A stretch of 64,000 bases of DNA from CAZRKC01 sp964600665 (lineage in GTDB: Bacteria > Bacillota > SLNR01): positions 1 to 64,000 of the forward strand of contig CAZRKC010000010.1 in NCBI GenBank assembly GCA_964600665.1, written 5' to 3'. This document shows, one piece after another, positions 27,181-35,155 of this stretch (position 1 is the stretch's first letter; each line of letters starts with the position of its first letter). The translations under genes and the position numbers were made by a program. Under the pieces are notes generated by a model. The model was not told the origin of the DNA, made no database searches, and worked only from the letters and a program-made list of their open reading frames with translations.

Positions 27181-27624
27181 ATGCCCTTTGTGGAAGCAAC
27201 GATCATCGTGCAGGCTGATCCGGCTGCAGTATATGAAGTAGCCAAAGATATGGAATCTTATCCGCTTTTCATGAAAGATGTGGTCAGCGTCACGACATTA
27301 GAGCGCTCACCTGCGATGACCATCACCCAGTGGGTGACCAAACTGGAAGGCAGGGTTCTCAAATGGAAGGAACGGGATGAGTTTGATGATGCAAATCGAA
27401 TCATCAAATACACCCAAATTGAAGGTGATCTGAAGAAATTTGAAGGCGCATGGACGTTTGAGCCACAAAATGGAGCCACATTGGTTACATTGACTGTCGA
27501 TTTTGAATTTGGCATTCCGATGGTTGCGGCACTTTTACACCCGATTGCCAGGGTGAAGGTGCGGGAAAATTGCGAAATGATGCTCAAAGGTATGAAAGCC
27601 AAAATTGAAGGTAGTCATGCGTAG
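27181..27624 (+). CDS. SRPBCC (START-like) family protein
   Basis: A 147-residue helix-grip protein: ATIIVQADPAAVYEVAKDMESYP begins the fold, and the C-terminal long helix is VKVRENCEMMLKGMKAKIEG. It resembles the polyketide cyclase / coenzyme-Q-binding COQ10 subgroup, which binds hydrophobic ligands in a cavity. The ligand is unknown. Start ATG 27181 has GAGAGAGGTGAAAG; a GTG at 27172 lies inside this site. Close spacing to the aminotransferase upstream and the next gene suggests an operon. Confidence 0.82.
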   Translation: MPFVEATIIVQADPAAVYEVAKDMESYPLFMKDVVSVTTLERSPAMTITQWVTKLEGRVLKWKERDEFDDANRIIKYTQIEGDLKKFEGAWTFEPQNGATLVTLTVDFEFGIPMVAALLHPIARVKVRENCEMMLKGMKAKIEGSHA

Positions 27625-27636
27625 GAGGGAATCGGG

Positions 27637-27915
27637 TTGGCCAAAAAGAAGAAGAAGAAGACACCGGACAGTAAACTGTCCCCTCGCGAGAAACGAATGA
27701 ATCGGATGAATCCATGGGTTGTGTTGTTTGGGTATTTTACGATATTTGCAATTTTGGCTTACCCGTTGCTCTATTTGGCATTCAGATTCTTTTTTAAGGT
27801 CCCATTTACATCATGGACTTTGTTTCAATCCAGTGTTGCATTGGGAATTGCAGGAGCAGCATATTACGGTGTGATATTGAAGGCAAAGCGGGAAGGTCGA
27901 AAACCGCGATACTAA
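27637..27915 (+). CDS. small basic two-helix membrane protein
   Basis: A 92-residue protein starting at TTG 27637, with TAGGAGGGA about eight bases before it. The first 25 residues are very Lys-rich (KKKKKKTPDSK), followed by two membrane helices at about 28-51 and 57-80 and a basic tail. No family recognised. It sits between the SRPBCC and FAH-family genes, 12 and 20 bp apart, so it belongs to the same operon. Confidence 0.7.
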   Translation: MAKKKKKKTPDSKLSPREKRMNRMNPWVVLFGYFTIFAILAYPLLYLAFRFFFKVPFTSWTLFQSSVALGIAGAAYYGVILKAKREGRKPRY

Positions 27916-27935
27916 AAATAAGAGGAGGTTTTGGA

Positions 27936-28703
27936 ATGAAATTCGTACGTTATGAATCAGGCGGCAAGGGTCACTATGGTGTTGTCGAGGGTGGCATGGT
28001 CCACGCGATTGACGGGTGTATTTACGGTGATTACAGTTTGACTGGTGAAAAATGGCCGGAGGGTGAAGTATCCCTGTTACCTCCGATTTGCCCGAGCAAG
28101 CTGATTGCGATCGGACTGAACTACTTGGATCATGTGAAAGAAGGGGGCGCTGATCGGGAACCACCGAAAGAGCCACTCATCTTTTTGAAAGCACCGACAT
28201 CCATCAGTAAAAATGGTGATGCCATTGTTTTACCTTACCAGGCAACACTCACCCATTATGAAGCTGAAATCGGCGTTGTGATCAAAGACCGGATCAAGCG
28301 AGTCGATGAAGCAGATGCTTTGAATCATGTTCTGGGCTATTTTGTTGCCAATGATGTTTCAGAGCGGGTGTTCCAACGGGGAGACGGTCAGTGGACCCGG
28401 TCAAAATCCTTTGATACTTTCTGTCCAGTGGGTGATTACATCGTTACGGATATTGACGGGAATAACTTGAAGATCACAAGCCATGTCAACGGACAGATCA
28501 AGCAGAATTCCAATACCAACAATATGATATTTAACATTCAAAAAGTCATTAGCCATGTTTCACACCAGATGACTTTATTGCCCGGAGATGTGATCATTAC
28601 CGGCACGCCAGCTGGTGTTGGCCCCATCGTACCGGGTGATGTTGTACGAGTGGAAATTGAAAACATTGGTGTGCTTGAAAATCCAGTGGTTGCTGAAGAA
28701 TAA
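27936..28703 (+). CDS. fumarylacetoacetate hydrolase (FAH) family protein
   Basis: A 255-residue FAH-fold enzyme. Conserved features: LIAIGLNYLDHVKE, PLIFLKAPTS, the metal-binding HYEAEIGVVI (ExE), NDVSERVFQ, KSFDTFCPVG and the C-terminal TGTPAGVG. Members cleave or decarboxylate 2,4-diketo acids or isomerise homologous substrates; this one could be an acylpyruvate hydrolase-type enzyme. ATG 27936 has AGAGGAGG. It is the last gene of the aminotransferase operon; how it relates to amine breakdown is unclear. Confidence 0.88.
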   Translation: MKFVRYESGGKGHYGVVEGGMVHAIDGCIYGDYSLTGEKWPEGEVSLLPPICPSKLIAIGLNYLDHVKEGGADREPPKEPLIFLKAPTSISKNGDAIVLPYQATLTHYEAEIGVVIKDRIKRVDEADALNHVLGYFVANDVSERVFQRGDGQWTRSKSFDTFCPVGDYIVTDIDGNNLKITSHVNGQIKQNSNTNNMIFNIQKVISHVSHQMTLLPGDVIITGTPAGVGPIVPGDVVRVEIENIGVLENPVVAEE

Positions 28704-28757
28704 CTCCTCCATCCGTCGTTATCCGCCAAAATCCCCCTGTACCTTGTGATTTCATCC

Positions 28758-28785
28758 TTGACAATTGTGGCAAATCTGCTAAAAT
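28758..28785 (+). promoter_or_regulatory. sigma-A type promoter of speD
   Basis: A perfect -35 TTGACA (28758-28763) and TAAAAT (28780-28785) are separated by 16 bp, about 44 bp upstream of the speD start codon. Confidence 0.75.
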
Positions 28786-28828
28786 TAGTGTGATTGCTCA
28801 CAATTGATCAAGACAGGAGGTTGGTTGG

Positions 28829-29203
28829 ATGGATGCTTTGGGGCGCCATATTTTGGCGGAGGTTTACGGCTGTGATCATGATATCTTAAACAGCGCCGAA
28901 ACGATCGAAAAGATCATGGTGAATGCAGCACTCAGAGCAGGTGCAGAAATTCGTGAAGTGGCTTTCCACAAATTCAGTCCTCAGGGAGTCAGCGGGGTTG
29001 TGATCATATCCGAGTCTCACTTGGCCATTCACACTTGGCCGGAGCTGGGATACGCAGCCTTGGATGTATTCACATGCGGGGAGACAGTCGATCCGTGGGT
29101 CGCCTGTGATGATATTGTGGAAAAATTTAAAGCGGAGAATGTGACGGCAACAGAGTCACGCCGAGGAATTTTTTCTCCGCATGGAAAGGATGAATTGGGG
29201 TAG
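28829..29203 (+). CDS. speD: S-adenosylmethionine decarboxylase proenzyme, B. subtilis type
   Basis: A 124-residue pyruvoyl-dependent enzyme that self-cleaves at Glu62-Ser63 (SESH), Ser63 becoming the pyruvoyl group. His68 and Cys83, needed for processing and catalysis in the T. maritima enzyme, are present at the same numbers. It decarboxylates S-adenosylmethionine to the aminopropyl donor for spermidine. Start ATG 28829 has AGGAGGTTGG. It has its own promoter and terminator. No spermidine synthase (speE) is in the window. Some SpeD homologues are known to have become arginine or ornithine decarboxylases, so activity should not be taken for granted. Confidence 0.92.
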   Translation: MDALGRHILAEVYGCDHDILNSAETIEKIMVNAALRAGAEIREVAFHKFSPQGVSGVVIISESHLAIHTWPELGYAALDVFTCGETVDPWVACDDIVEKFKAENVTATESRRGIFSPHGKDELG

Positions 29204-29281
29204 CTCATTTCATTCCATGGCCACAGCATATATGCAGTTTGCCTGTGAGAGCGTAAGTTGTGCCGTCAGTCTGACGGGATG

Positions 29282-29326
29282 ATGCCTTATGACCAAAGAT
29301 AATTTGGGCATAAGGCATATATTTTT
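29282..29326 (+). terminator. intrinsic terminator of speD
   Basis: ATGCCTTATG (29282-29291) pairs with CATAAGGCAT (29309-29318), extended by CCAAA/TTTGG inside, and is followed by ATATTTTT. Confidence 0.88.
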
Positions 29327-29340
29327 AAAGGGGTGATCCC

Positions 29341-30054
29341 ATGGAATCTCGTTACATTCGTCAAATCAACGTGGATCATGTTGGCATTGTTGGACAGGGG
29401 CGATTGCAGCAATCTCGTGTGCTGATCGCAGGCTTAGGTGGGGTGGGTTCAGCAGCATCCATCTATCTGGGCACCTGCGGAGTCGGTCGGATCGACTTGC
29501 TCGATGATGATGTTGTGAGTGAGCACAATCTGCATCGGCAGATTCTTTATGATGAAATCGATGTAGGACAAGCGAAGGTTAATGTTGCGCAAGAACGCAT
29601 CCGCGCAAAAAATTCGCAGTCAGCGGTGAATGCGATTCATATGCACCTCAATGATGCAAGTTCCCTGAAGATGGATTATGATTTGGTATTGGATTGTTTC
29701 GATTCACTGCCATCTCGATTTGCACTCGCCCATTATTGTGTACAGGCAAAAGTCCCACTGATCAGCGCTGGCGCTCGTGGGTGGGGTGGGTTTATTTTCA
29801 CCCAATTACGTGCTGGCGATGCGTGTATCGGCTGTTTCTTGGGATTGCCAGGAAGAGAAAGGTCAGATCCAGGTTCTCCAGGGGTGATGGGAATGGCAGC
29901 GGGGATGGCCGGTATCCTCCAAGCATCTGAAGCTGCGCGATTCTTGTTGGGCGGGAGTGAGCGACAACATAATTATGAGATCTTCGATCTTTGGGGAAGG
30001 GAAACCGTATGGTTGTCAATAGCCCGGCGCAATCAATGTCCGGTGTGCGGATAA
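29341..30054 (+). CDS. ThiF/MoeB/HesA-family adenylyltransferase-like protein
   Basis: A 237-residue E1-like protein. AGLGGVGSA (about 30-38) binds ATP, DLLDDDVVSEHNLHRQ contains the conserved Asp and Arg for adenylation, and LDCFDSLPSR carries the catalytic-site Asp. Two CxxC pairs, Cys162/165 and Cys233/236, form a structural zinc site as in MoeB. Such enzymes adenylate the C-terminus of a ubiquitin-like sulfur carrier or act on tRNA (TcdA-like); no carrier gene is adjacent. ATG 29341 has AAAGGGGTGATCCC, directly behind the speD terminator. Confidence 0.85.
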   Translation: MESRYIRQINVDHVGIVGQGRLQQSRVLIAGLGGVGSAASIYLGTCGVGRIDLLDDDVVSEHNLHRQILYDEIDVGQAKVNVAQERIRAKNSQSAVNAIHMHLNDASSLKMDYDLVLDCFDSLPSRFALAHYCVQAKVPLISAGARGWGGFIFTQLRAGDACIGCFLGLPGRERSDPGSPGVMGMAAGMAGILQASEAARFLLGGSERQHNYEIFDLWGRETVWLSIARRNQCPVCG

Positions 30055-30143
30055 ATGTATGGCCAGGGCAGGATTTGAATCTGCTGGGGAGAATATTGAG
30101 ATAGGCCGCATCGAGTGCGGTGATTATGAAGGGAGTGTTGAAT

Positions 30144-31082
30144 ATGGCAATTGAATCCCACGGTGAACGTTGGTTTGCGAACCAGACACCATTTAAGGAT
30201 GAGATCTCGAAGCTTTGGGGCGACTGGGGTGTCAATTCTGAGATTGGAAAACTGAGATCGTGCTTGATGCGTCGCCCGGGTCACGAAATTGAAAACATGG
30301 AACATACATACTCTAAATACCGGTGGAAAGCACCCATGGATCCGGTCCTTGCCAGAGAGCAACACGACCAGCTGGCGCAAATATACCGGGATCACGGAGT
30401 TGTCGTACACTACGTTGAGGACACGGGCGATTATCCCAATGCATTGTTTTGCCGAGACTTGATGTTGATGACCCCGGAGGGGGCGATTGTGACGCGACCG
30501 GCCATTGAAGTGCGCCGCGGTGAAGAGAAATATGTGGCGAAAGCTTTGGGGAATCTGGGTGTACCCATCATTAAAACGATCAACGGGACTGCGACTTTTG
30601 AGGGAGCTTGTGTGCTTTGGGTGGACAAAGAATCCGTGCTTTTGGGATTGGGAAACCGGTGCAATGCTGAGGGTGCCCGTCAGGTCGAAGCGGAACTCCG
30701 AAATGTTGGCGTGAAGAATTTCAGTTACACCCAAATACCCTATGGCCATGCCCACTTGGACGGTAATATGAATATTGCTGACAAGGATGTGGCTGTGATT
30801 TTCCCATGGGAAACACCCCATGATACAGCGGTGTTTTTGATGGACCGCGGATTTAAACTCGTTGAGTGTAATTGGCCGGAAGAAGCGGAAATTTCGGGCG
30901 GTATCAACTTTGTGGCCATTGAGCCAGGGAAAATTGTCATGCCGGCTGGAAATCCAAGAACCAGGGATAAACTGGAAGCGGCAGGTGTGGAAGTCATTGA
31001 AATCGACATCGACGAGCTTCAGAAAGGATGGGGTGCCATCCACTGTATGACCGCATTTCTAAAACGAGATGATGTGGATTAA
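30144..31082 (+). CDS. amidinotransferase / arginine deiminase superfamily enzyme
   Basis: A 312-residue pentein-fold enzyme. Catalytic elements: Asp105 in FCRDLM, Glu153 in FEGAC, His204 in HLDGN and Cys301 in AIHCMTA near the C-terminus. In this superfamily the Cys attacks a guanidinium carbon. Products depend on the subgroup: citrulline plus ammonia (deiminase), dimethylamine release (DDAH) or amidino transfer to an amine. It is shorter than classical arginine deiminase (about 400 residues). ATG 30144 has AAGGGAGTG; an in-frame GTG at 30120 lies upstream of it. It is followed after 20 bp by argH, a functional pairing that suggests guanidino or arginine metabolism. Confidence 0.85.
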   Translation: MAIESHGERWFANQTPFKDEISKLWGDWGVNSEIGKLRSCLMRRPGHEIENMEHTYSKYRWKAPMDPVLAREQHDQLAQIYRDHGVVVHYVEDTGDYPNALFCRDLMLMTPEGAIVTRPAIEVRRGEEKYVAKALGNLGVPIIKTINGTATFEGACVLWVDKESVLLGLGNRCNAEGARQVEAELRNVGVKNFSYTQIPYGHAHLDGNMNIADKDVAVIFPWETPHDTAVFLMDRGFKLVECNWPEEAEISGGINFVAIEPGKIVMPAGNPRTRDKLEAAGVEVIEIDIDELQKGWGAIHCMTAFLKRDDVD

Positions 31083-31102
31083 CGGAGAGGAGAGGATTTA
31101 TT

Positions 31103-32494
31103 ATGAAACTTTGGGGTGGACGTTTTCATAAAGACACAGTCTTTACCGCCCAGGATTTTACTGCTTCCATCCCTTTTGACCGTCGGATGTATAAGCAAGA
31201 TATCAATGGCAGCATTGCCCACGCCACCATGCTGGCCAAAGTCGGGATTATCAGTGACGAAGAACGGGAGATAATTGTCAACGGATTGAAGGAGATCATG
31301 ACCGAAATCGAGTCCGGTGTATTTGAATTCCGGGTCGAGCTGGAAGATATCCATATGAATGTCGAGCGGGCATTGATCAATAAAGTGGGTCCAGTGGGTG
31401 CGAAAGTTCATACCGGTCGGAGTCGTAACGATCAGGCGGTGCTAGATACGCATATGTATCTGCGGGAAGAGATGGAAGTCATCATGGACATGATCCATCA
31501 GTTCCAGGAAGTGATTGTGAACTTAGCTGACCAACATCTAGGTGTGATCATGCCGGGTTACACGCACATGCAGCGGGCACAACCGCTCCTGTTCTCGTAT
31601 CATCTGATGGCCTACTTCTTTCGGTTCCAGGCAGATTGGGAACGGATGAGAGACTGCTATGTCCGTGCAAACGTATCCCCGTTAGGGGCTGCTGCTCTGG
31701 CTGGAACAACCTTCCCCATCGACCGGGAAATGACAGCGACGTTGCTTCAATTCTCCAAACCTTACGAAAATGCTATGGACGCTGTCAGTGATCGAGATTT
31801 TGTACTGGAGTTTCTGGCTGCAAGTGCCATCATGGCCATGCATATCAGCCGACTCAGTGAGGAATTGATCTTATGGTCGACCCGTGAATTTGGATTTATT
31901 GAAATGGACGACGCATATTCAACCGGTAGCAGCATCATGCCGCAGAAGAAGAATCCGGATGTGTGCGAGTTATCCCGCGGCAAGACTGGGAGGGTCTATG
32001 GAAATCTGATGTCTGTATTGACCATGATGAAGGGGTTACCCATGGCATTCAACTCTGATATGCAAGAGGATAAGGAACGGCTCTTTGATACCATTGATAC
32101 AGTAAAAGGTGTGCTGGGAATTAATACAAAAATGCTAAAAGTGATGAAAGTCAAAAAAGAACGTATGCGGGATGCCATTCGGGGTGATTTTTCAAATGCG
32201 ACTGACATGGCCGATTATCTGGCAAGACATGGAATCCCGTTTAGACAAGCGCATGAAATCGTTGGGGCTGTCGTCCTGTATTGCATCGAACATCAGAAAG
32301 CCCTCGAAGAGCTTACATTAGGCGAATTGCAGCAGTTTTCTGAGATTTTTATGGATGACATCTATGCTGCGATCAGTCCTGAAAACTGCGTCAATACACG
32401 GGCATCTTATGGTGGTACTGCACCGGAGCGGGTCGTTGAGCAAATTGCGATTGCAAGAAGCATGCTGGCTGATCATGCTGCTTTTTGGGTGTAA
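31103..32494 (+). CDS. argH: argininosuccinate lyase
   Basis: A 463-residue fumarase/aspartase-superfamily enzyme that splits argininosuccinate into arginine and fumarate. The start KLWGGRF, the region HTGRSRNDQ, the site TPGYTHMQRAQP-like GYTHMQRAQP, and the signature GSSIMPQKKNPD with the catalytic Ser are all present at normal length. ATG 31103 has GGAGAGGAGAGG. argG, its usual partner, is not in the window. It is paired instead with the amidinotransferase-family gene and closed by a terminator. Confidence 0.96.
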   Translation: MKLWGGRFHKDTVFTAQDFTASIPFDRRMYKQDINGSIAHATMLAKVGIISDEEREIIVNGLKEIMTEIESGVFEFRVELEDIHMNVERALINKVGPVGAKVHTGRSRNDQAVLDTHMYLREEMEVIMDMIHQFQEVIVNLADQHLGVIMPGYTHMQRAQPLLFSYHLMAYFFRFQADWERMRDCYVRANVSPLGAAALAGTTFPIDREMTATLLQFSKPYENAMDAVSDRDFVLEFLAASAIMAMHISRLSEELILWSTREFGFIEMDDAYSTGSSIMPQKKNPDVCELSRGKTGRVYGNLMSVLTMMKGLPMAFNSDMQEDKERLFDTIDTVKGVLGINTKMLKVMKVKKERMRDAIRGDFSNATDMADYLARHGIPFRQAHEIVGAVVLYCIEHQKALEELTLGELQQFSEIFMDDIYAAISPENCVNTRASYGGTAPERVVEQIAIARSMLADHAAFWV

Positions 32495-32498
32495 GTAA

Positions 32499-32533
32499 AA
32501 AGGAGGTGCCACATGGCATCTCCTTTCTCTTTT
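32499..32533 (+). terminator. intrinsic terminator of argH
   Basis: AAAGGAGGTGCC (32499-32510), loop ACAT, GGCATCTCCTTT (32515-32526), then CTCTTTTCT. The helix is 12 bp with one G-U pair. The left arm looks like a ribosome binding site but no frame follows. Confidence 0.85.
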
Positions 32534-32668
32534 CTGCAAAAGGAGATTGTACAAAATTGCAGAATAATGATATGTAAAGATAAATGAGAGGAGGGAGTAA
32601 ACAGGGTATTTCTGTGTTCTGTTTTGTTTTTTACGTTCTGTGATCAATGAAAGAACAAAGGAGGTTCA

Positions 32669-33853
32669 ATGATGACTGACATGAGCAGATTTGTTTCTGA
32701 ACGGAGCAAGGAAATTAAACCTTCTCAAATTCGAGCGATGCTGATGATGGCTGCGGGTTTGAAAGATGTGATCAGCTTGGGGATCGGTGAGCCAGATTTT
32801 GATACCCCTCAACACATCATCGATGCAGCTTTTGATGCTGCATCCAAAGGGATGACCCATTACTCTGACAGCCAAGGGATTTTGCCTTTACGGGAAGCGA
32901 TCTCTGCAAAATTGAAGACACGTAATCATGTTGAGGCCAGCCCGGAAGAGATCATTGTGACCATCGGTGGCGGTGGCGGTCTCTCAATTGCATTTTTGAA
33001 CACGTTAAATCCTGGGGACGAAGTCATTACAGCAGACCCATGCTACGCTATGTATTTCCCACAATTGACGCTAGCCGGTGCTGTGGCGGTAACGGTTCCC
33101 ATTTACGAGGAAAACGCTTTTAGGATCAAAGCCTCAGACATTGAAGCGAAAATTACCCCCAAGACCAAAATGATCATCATCAACTCCCCCCAAAATCCGA
33201 CCGGTTCAGTCATGACCCGTCAGGACTTGGAAGCAGTGGCGGAACTGGCGATTAAACACGATCTGCTGGTCTTGTCGGATGAAGCGTATGAGGAGTTCAT
33301 TTATGGAGGTCAGGAACATGTCAGTATCGCTTCCATCGATGGCATGAAAGAACGGACACTGACATTGAATACCTTCTCCAAAACTTATGCCATGACTGGG
33401 TGGCGTTTGGGGTATATTGCTGCAAATCAAAAACTGATTCAGCAAATGACGACTTATCAGGGAACGTTCCTTTCCAATCCCTGTACGTTCTTGCAAGCAG
33501 GCGCTATCCAGGCTATCAATGCAGCAGATCAAGACATCCAAACCATGATTGCTGCATATACTCGCCGCCGGGATATTATGGTTGATGGATTAAACTCGAT
33601 TCCAGGTATCACCTGCTTAAAGCCTGTTGGCGCATTCTATGCATTCCCCAATATTAAGAAGTTAGGTTCCAGCTACGATGTTGCCGTCGATTTTATTAAG
33701 AAAGGTCATGTGATCTCAACCCCAGGTACAGCTTTTGGCAATGCAGGTGAAGGATATCTTCGAATGTCATATGCTAACTCAGAAGCTAATCTGATCGAGG
33801 CAATCCGACGAATGAAAGAAGTGGTTGAAACCCACTATGCAGACAAAATCTAA
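32669..33853 (+). CDS. class I/II aminotransferase (AspC-like), copy 1
   Basis: A 394-residue fold-type I PLP enzyme. The Schiff-base Lys lies in NTFSKTYAMTGWR, NSPQNPTG is the Asn/Pro loop, and LGIGEPDFDTP the N-terminal substrate loop. It matches the aspartate/aromatic aminotransferase subgroup (family I-gamma). ATG 32669 or the next codon 32672 could start; AAAGGAGG precedes both. It is followed 22 bp later by a clear paralogue. Substrate unknown; aspartate, aromatic amino acids or LL-DAP-related chemistry are possible. Confidence 0.88.
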   Translation: MMTDMSRFVSERSKEIKPSQIRAMLMMAAGLKDVISLGIGEPDFDTPQHIIDAAFDAASKGMTHYSDSQGILPLREAISAKLKTRNHVEASPEEIIVTIGGGGGLSIAFLNTLNPGDEVITADPCYAMYFPQLTLAGAVAVTVPIYEENAFRIKASDIEAKITPKTKMIIINSPQNPTGSVMTRQDLEAVAELAIKHDLLVLSDEAYEEFIYGGQEHVSIASIDGMKERTLTLNTFSKTYAMTGWRLGYIAANQKLIQQMTTYQGTFLSNPCTFLQAGAIQAINAADQDIQTMIAAYTRRRDIMVDGLNSIPGITCLKPVGAFYAFPNIKKLGSSYDVAVDFIKKGHVISTPGTAFGNAGEGYLRMSYANSEANLIEAIRRMKEVVETHYADKI

Positions 33854-33875
33854 GGAATATTGAGGATGTGATGAG

Positions 33876-35033
33876 ATGGCGGTGAAGTTAGCTAAACGAA
33901 CCGGGAATATTGAAGCGTCCAGTATCCATGCTATGTTTGCCCATGCTCGAGGTATTCCTGATTTAATCAGCTTTGCCATGGGTGAGCCGGACTTTGATAC
34001 TCCAATGCATATCAGAGAAGCGGCTTGTCAAGCCATTAACAGCGGACATACTCACTATTCTCCCATGCAGGGTGAGGGATATCTTTTAGAAGCATTGGCA
34101 CAGAAAGTGAAGCTGAAGAATAAAATCGAAGCAAACCCAAGCGAGATCGTTGTGACCATCGGTGGGTCAGAGGCACTGACTTTAAGTATGCTCACAGCCA
34201 TCAATCCAGGAGATGAAGTACTGATTCCAGACCCGTTTTTCCCGCCGTACGAATCAGTGATACGGTTTGCTGATGGAATTCCAGTGCGCATACCAACATA
34301 TGAAGAGAATCACTTTCGATTGATGCCAGATGATGTGAAACGATTCATCACCCCCAAGACAAAGGCTATTTTGATTAATACACCGGCCAATCCTACAGGG
34401 TCTGTTATGACTCGAAGGGAATTGGAAGGGATTGCTGAACTGGCAATAAAACATGATTTGCTTGTGATGGCTGATGAAGTTTATGAGGAGTTTATTTTTG
34501 ACGGTGAGCATGTTAGTATCGCGTCGCTGGATGGAATGAAGGAACGCACCTATACACTCAACAGCTTCTCTAAGACTTATGCGATGACTGGGTGGCGTAT
34601 CGGATACATCGTCGCCCCTTCAGATTCAGTGGAGGCCATGGTCCGTCTACATGGAGCATATTGCACCAATGTCGCTGCATTCGTTCAAAAGGGTGCACAA
34701 GAAGCCTTACGAGGCACCGAGGAACCTTTAAAAGAGATGATTGCTGCATACGGTCGGCGGCGTAAACTCGTTGTTGACGGGCTGAATCGTATTCCCGGGA
34801 TCTCTTGTATCGAACCGCAAGGTGCATTTTATGCATTCCCAAACATCAAAGCATTAGGCGTCAATGGGTATGATTTTGCCGTCGATATGGTGAAAAAAGC
34901 GGGGGTTTTGACTATACCCGGCCATTACTTTGGCAGCAGTGGAGATGGATTCTTACGTTTGTCATACACGATTCCCGAGCCAAAGATTATTGAAGCCATG
35001 GAACGAATGAAAATGTATGTGGAAAGTCGATGA
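33876..35033 (+). CDS. class I/II aminotransferase (AspC-like), copy 2
   Basis: A 385-residue paralogue of the preceding gene: the same blocks recur (FAMGEPDFDTPMHI, NTPANPTGSVMTRREL, NSFSKTYAMTGWR, GAFYAFPNIKALG). Differences concentrate in the substrate-facing loop (VAPSDSVEAMVRLHG) and in the C-terminal small domain, suggesting divergent specificity. ATG 33876 has GAGGATGTGATGAG. The tandem pair is closed by a terminator at 35040. Confidence 0.88.
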   Translation: MAVKLAKRTGNIEASSIHAMFAHARGIPDLISFAMGEPDFDTPMHIREAACQAINSGHTHYSPMQGEGYLLEALAQKVKLKNKIEANPSEIVVTIGGSEALTLSMLTAINPGDEVLIPDPFFPPYESVIRFADGIPVRIPTYEENHFRLMPDDVKRFITPKTKAILINTPANPTGSVMTRRELEGIAELAIKHDLLVMADEVYEEFIFDGEHVSIASLDGMKERTYTLNSFSKTYAMTGWRIGYIVAPSDSVEAMVRLHGAYCTNVAAFVQKGAQEALRGTEEPLKEMIAAYGRRRKLVVDGLNRIPGISCIEPQGAFYAFPNIKALGVNGYDFAVDMVKKAGVLTIPGHYFGSSGDGFLRLSYTIPEPKIIEAMERMKMYVESR

Positions 35034-35039
35034 ACAATC

Positions 35040-35059
35040 AAGCCCTCCGGGGCTTTTTT
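35040..35059 (+). terminator. intrinsic terminator after aminotransferase pair
   Basis: AAGCCC-TCCG-GGGCTT followed by five Ts, directly after the stop codon of the second aminotransferase gene. Confidence 0.88.
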
Positions 35060-35121
35060 GTTGCAGAAATTGTCGAAATTGGGCAAACGTTTAGGGGTTT
35101 TTTATGAGTGCAATTCAATGG

Positions 35122-35127
35122 TATAAT
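35122..35127 (+). promoter_or_regulatory. -10 box of alr operon
   Basis: TATAAT, 28 bp before the alr start codon and just past the preceding terminator. The expected -35 region (TTTATG) is weak. Confidence 0.5.
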
Positions 35128-35155
35128 GAAGCATAATCAAAAAGGAGGCTGATGT

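Noticed and set aside
30033..31043. Long minus-strand open frame of 336 codons opposite the amidinotransferase gene
   Set aside because: It lies antisense to a gene with intact catalytic motifs, has no ribosome binding site and its translation (Cys/His/Phe-rich) looks like a codon shadow.
32499..32526. Ribosome binding site AAAGGAGG after argH as start of a small gene
   Set aside because: The sequence is the left arm of a terminator stem, and the ATG next to it opens no meaningful frame.
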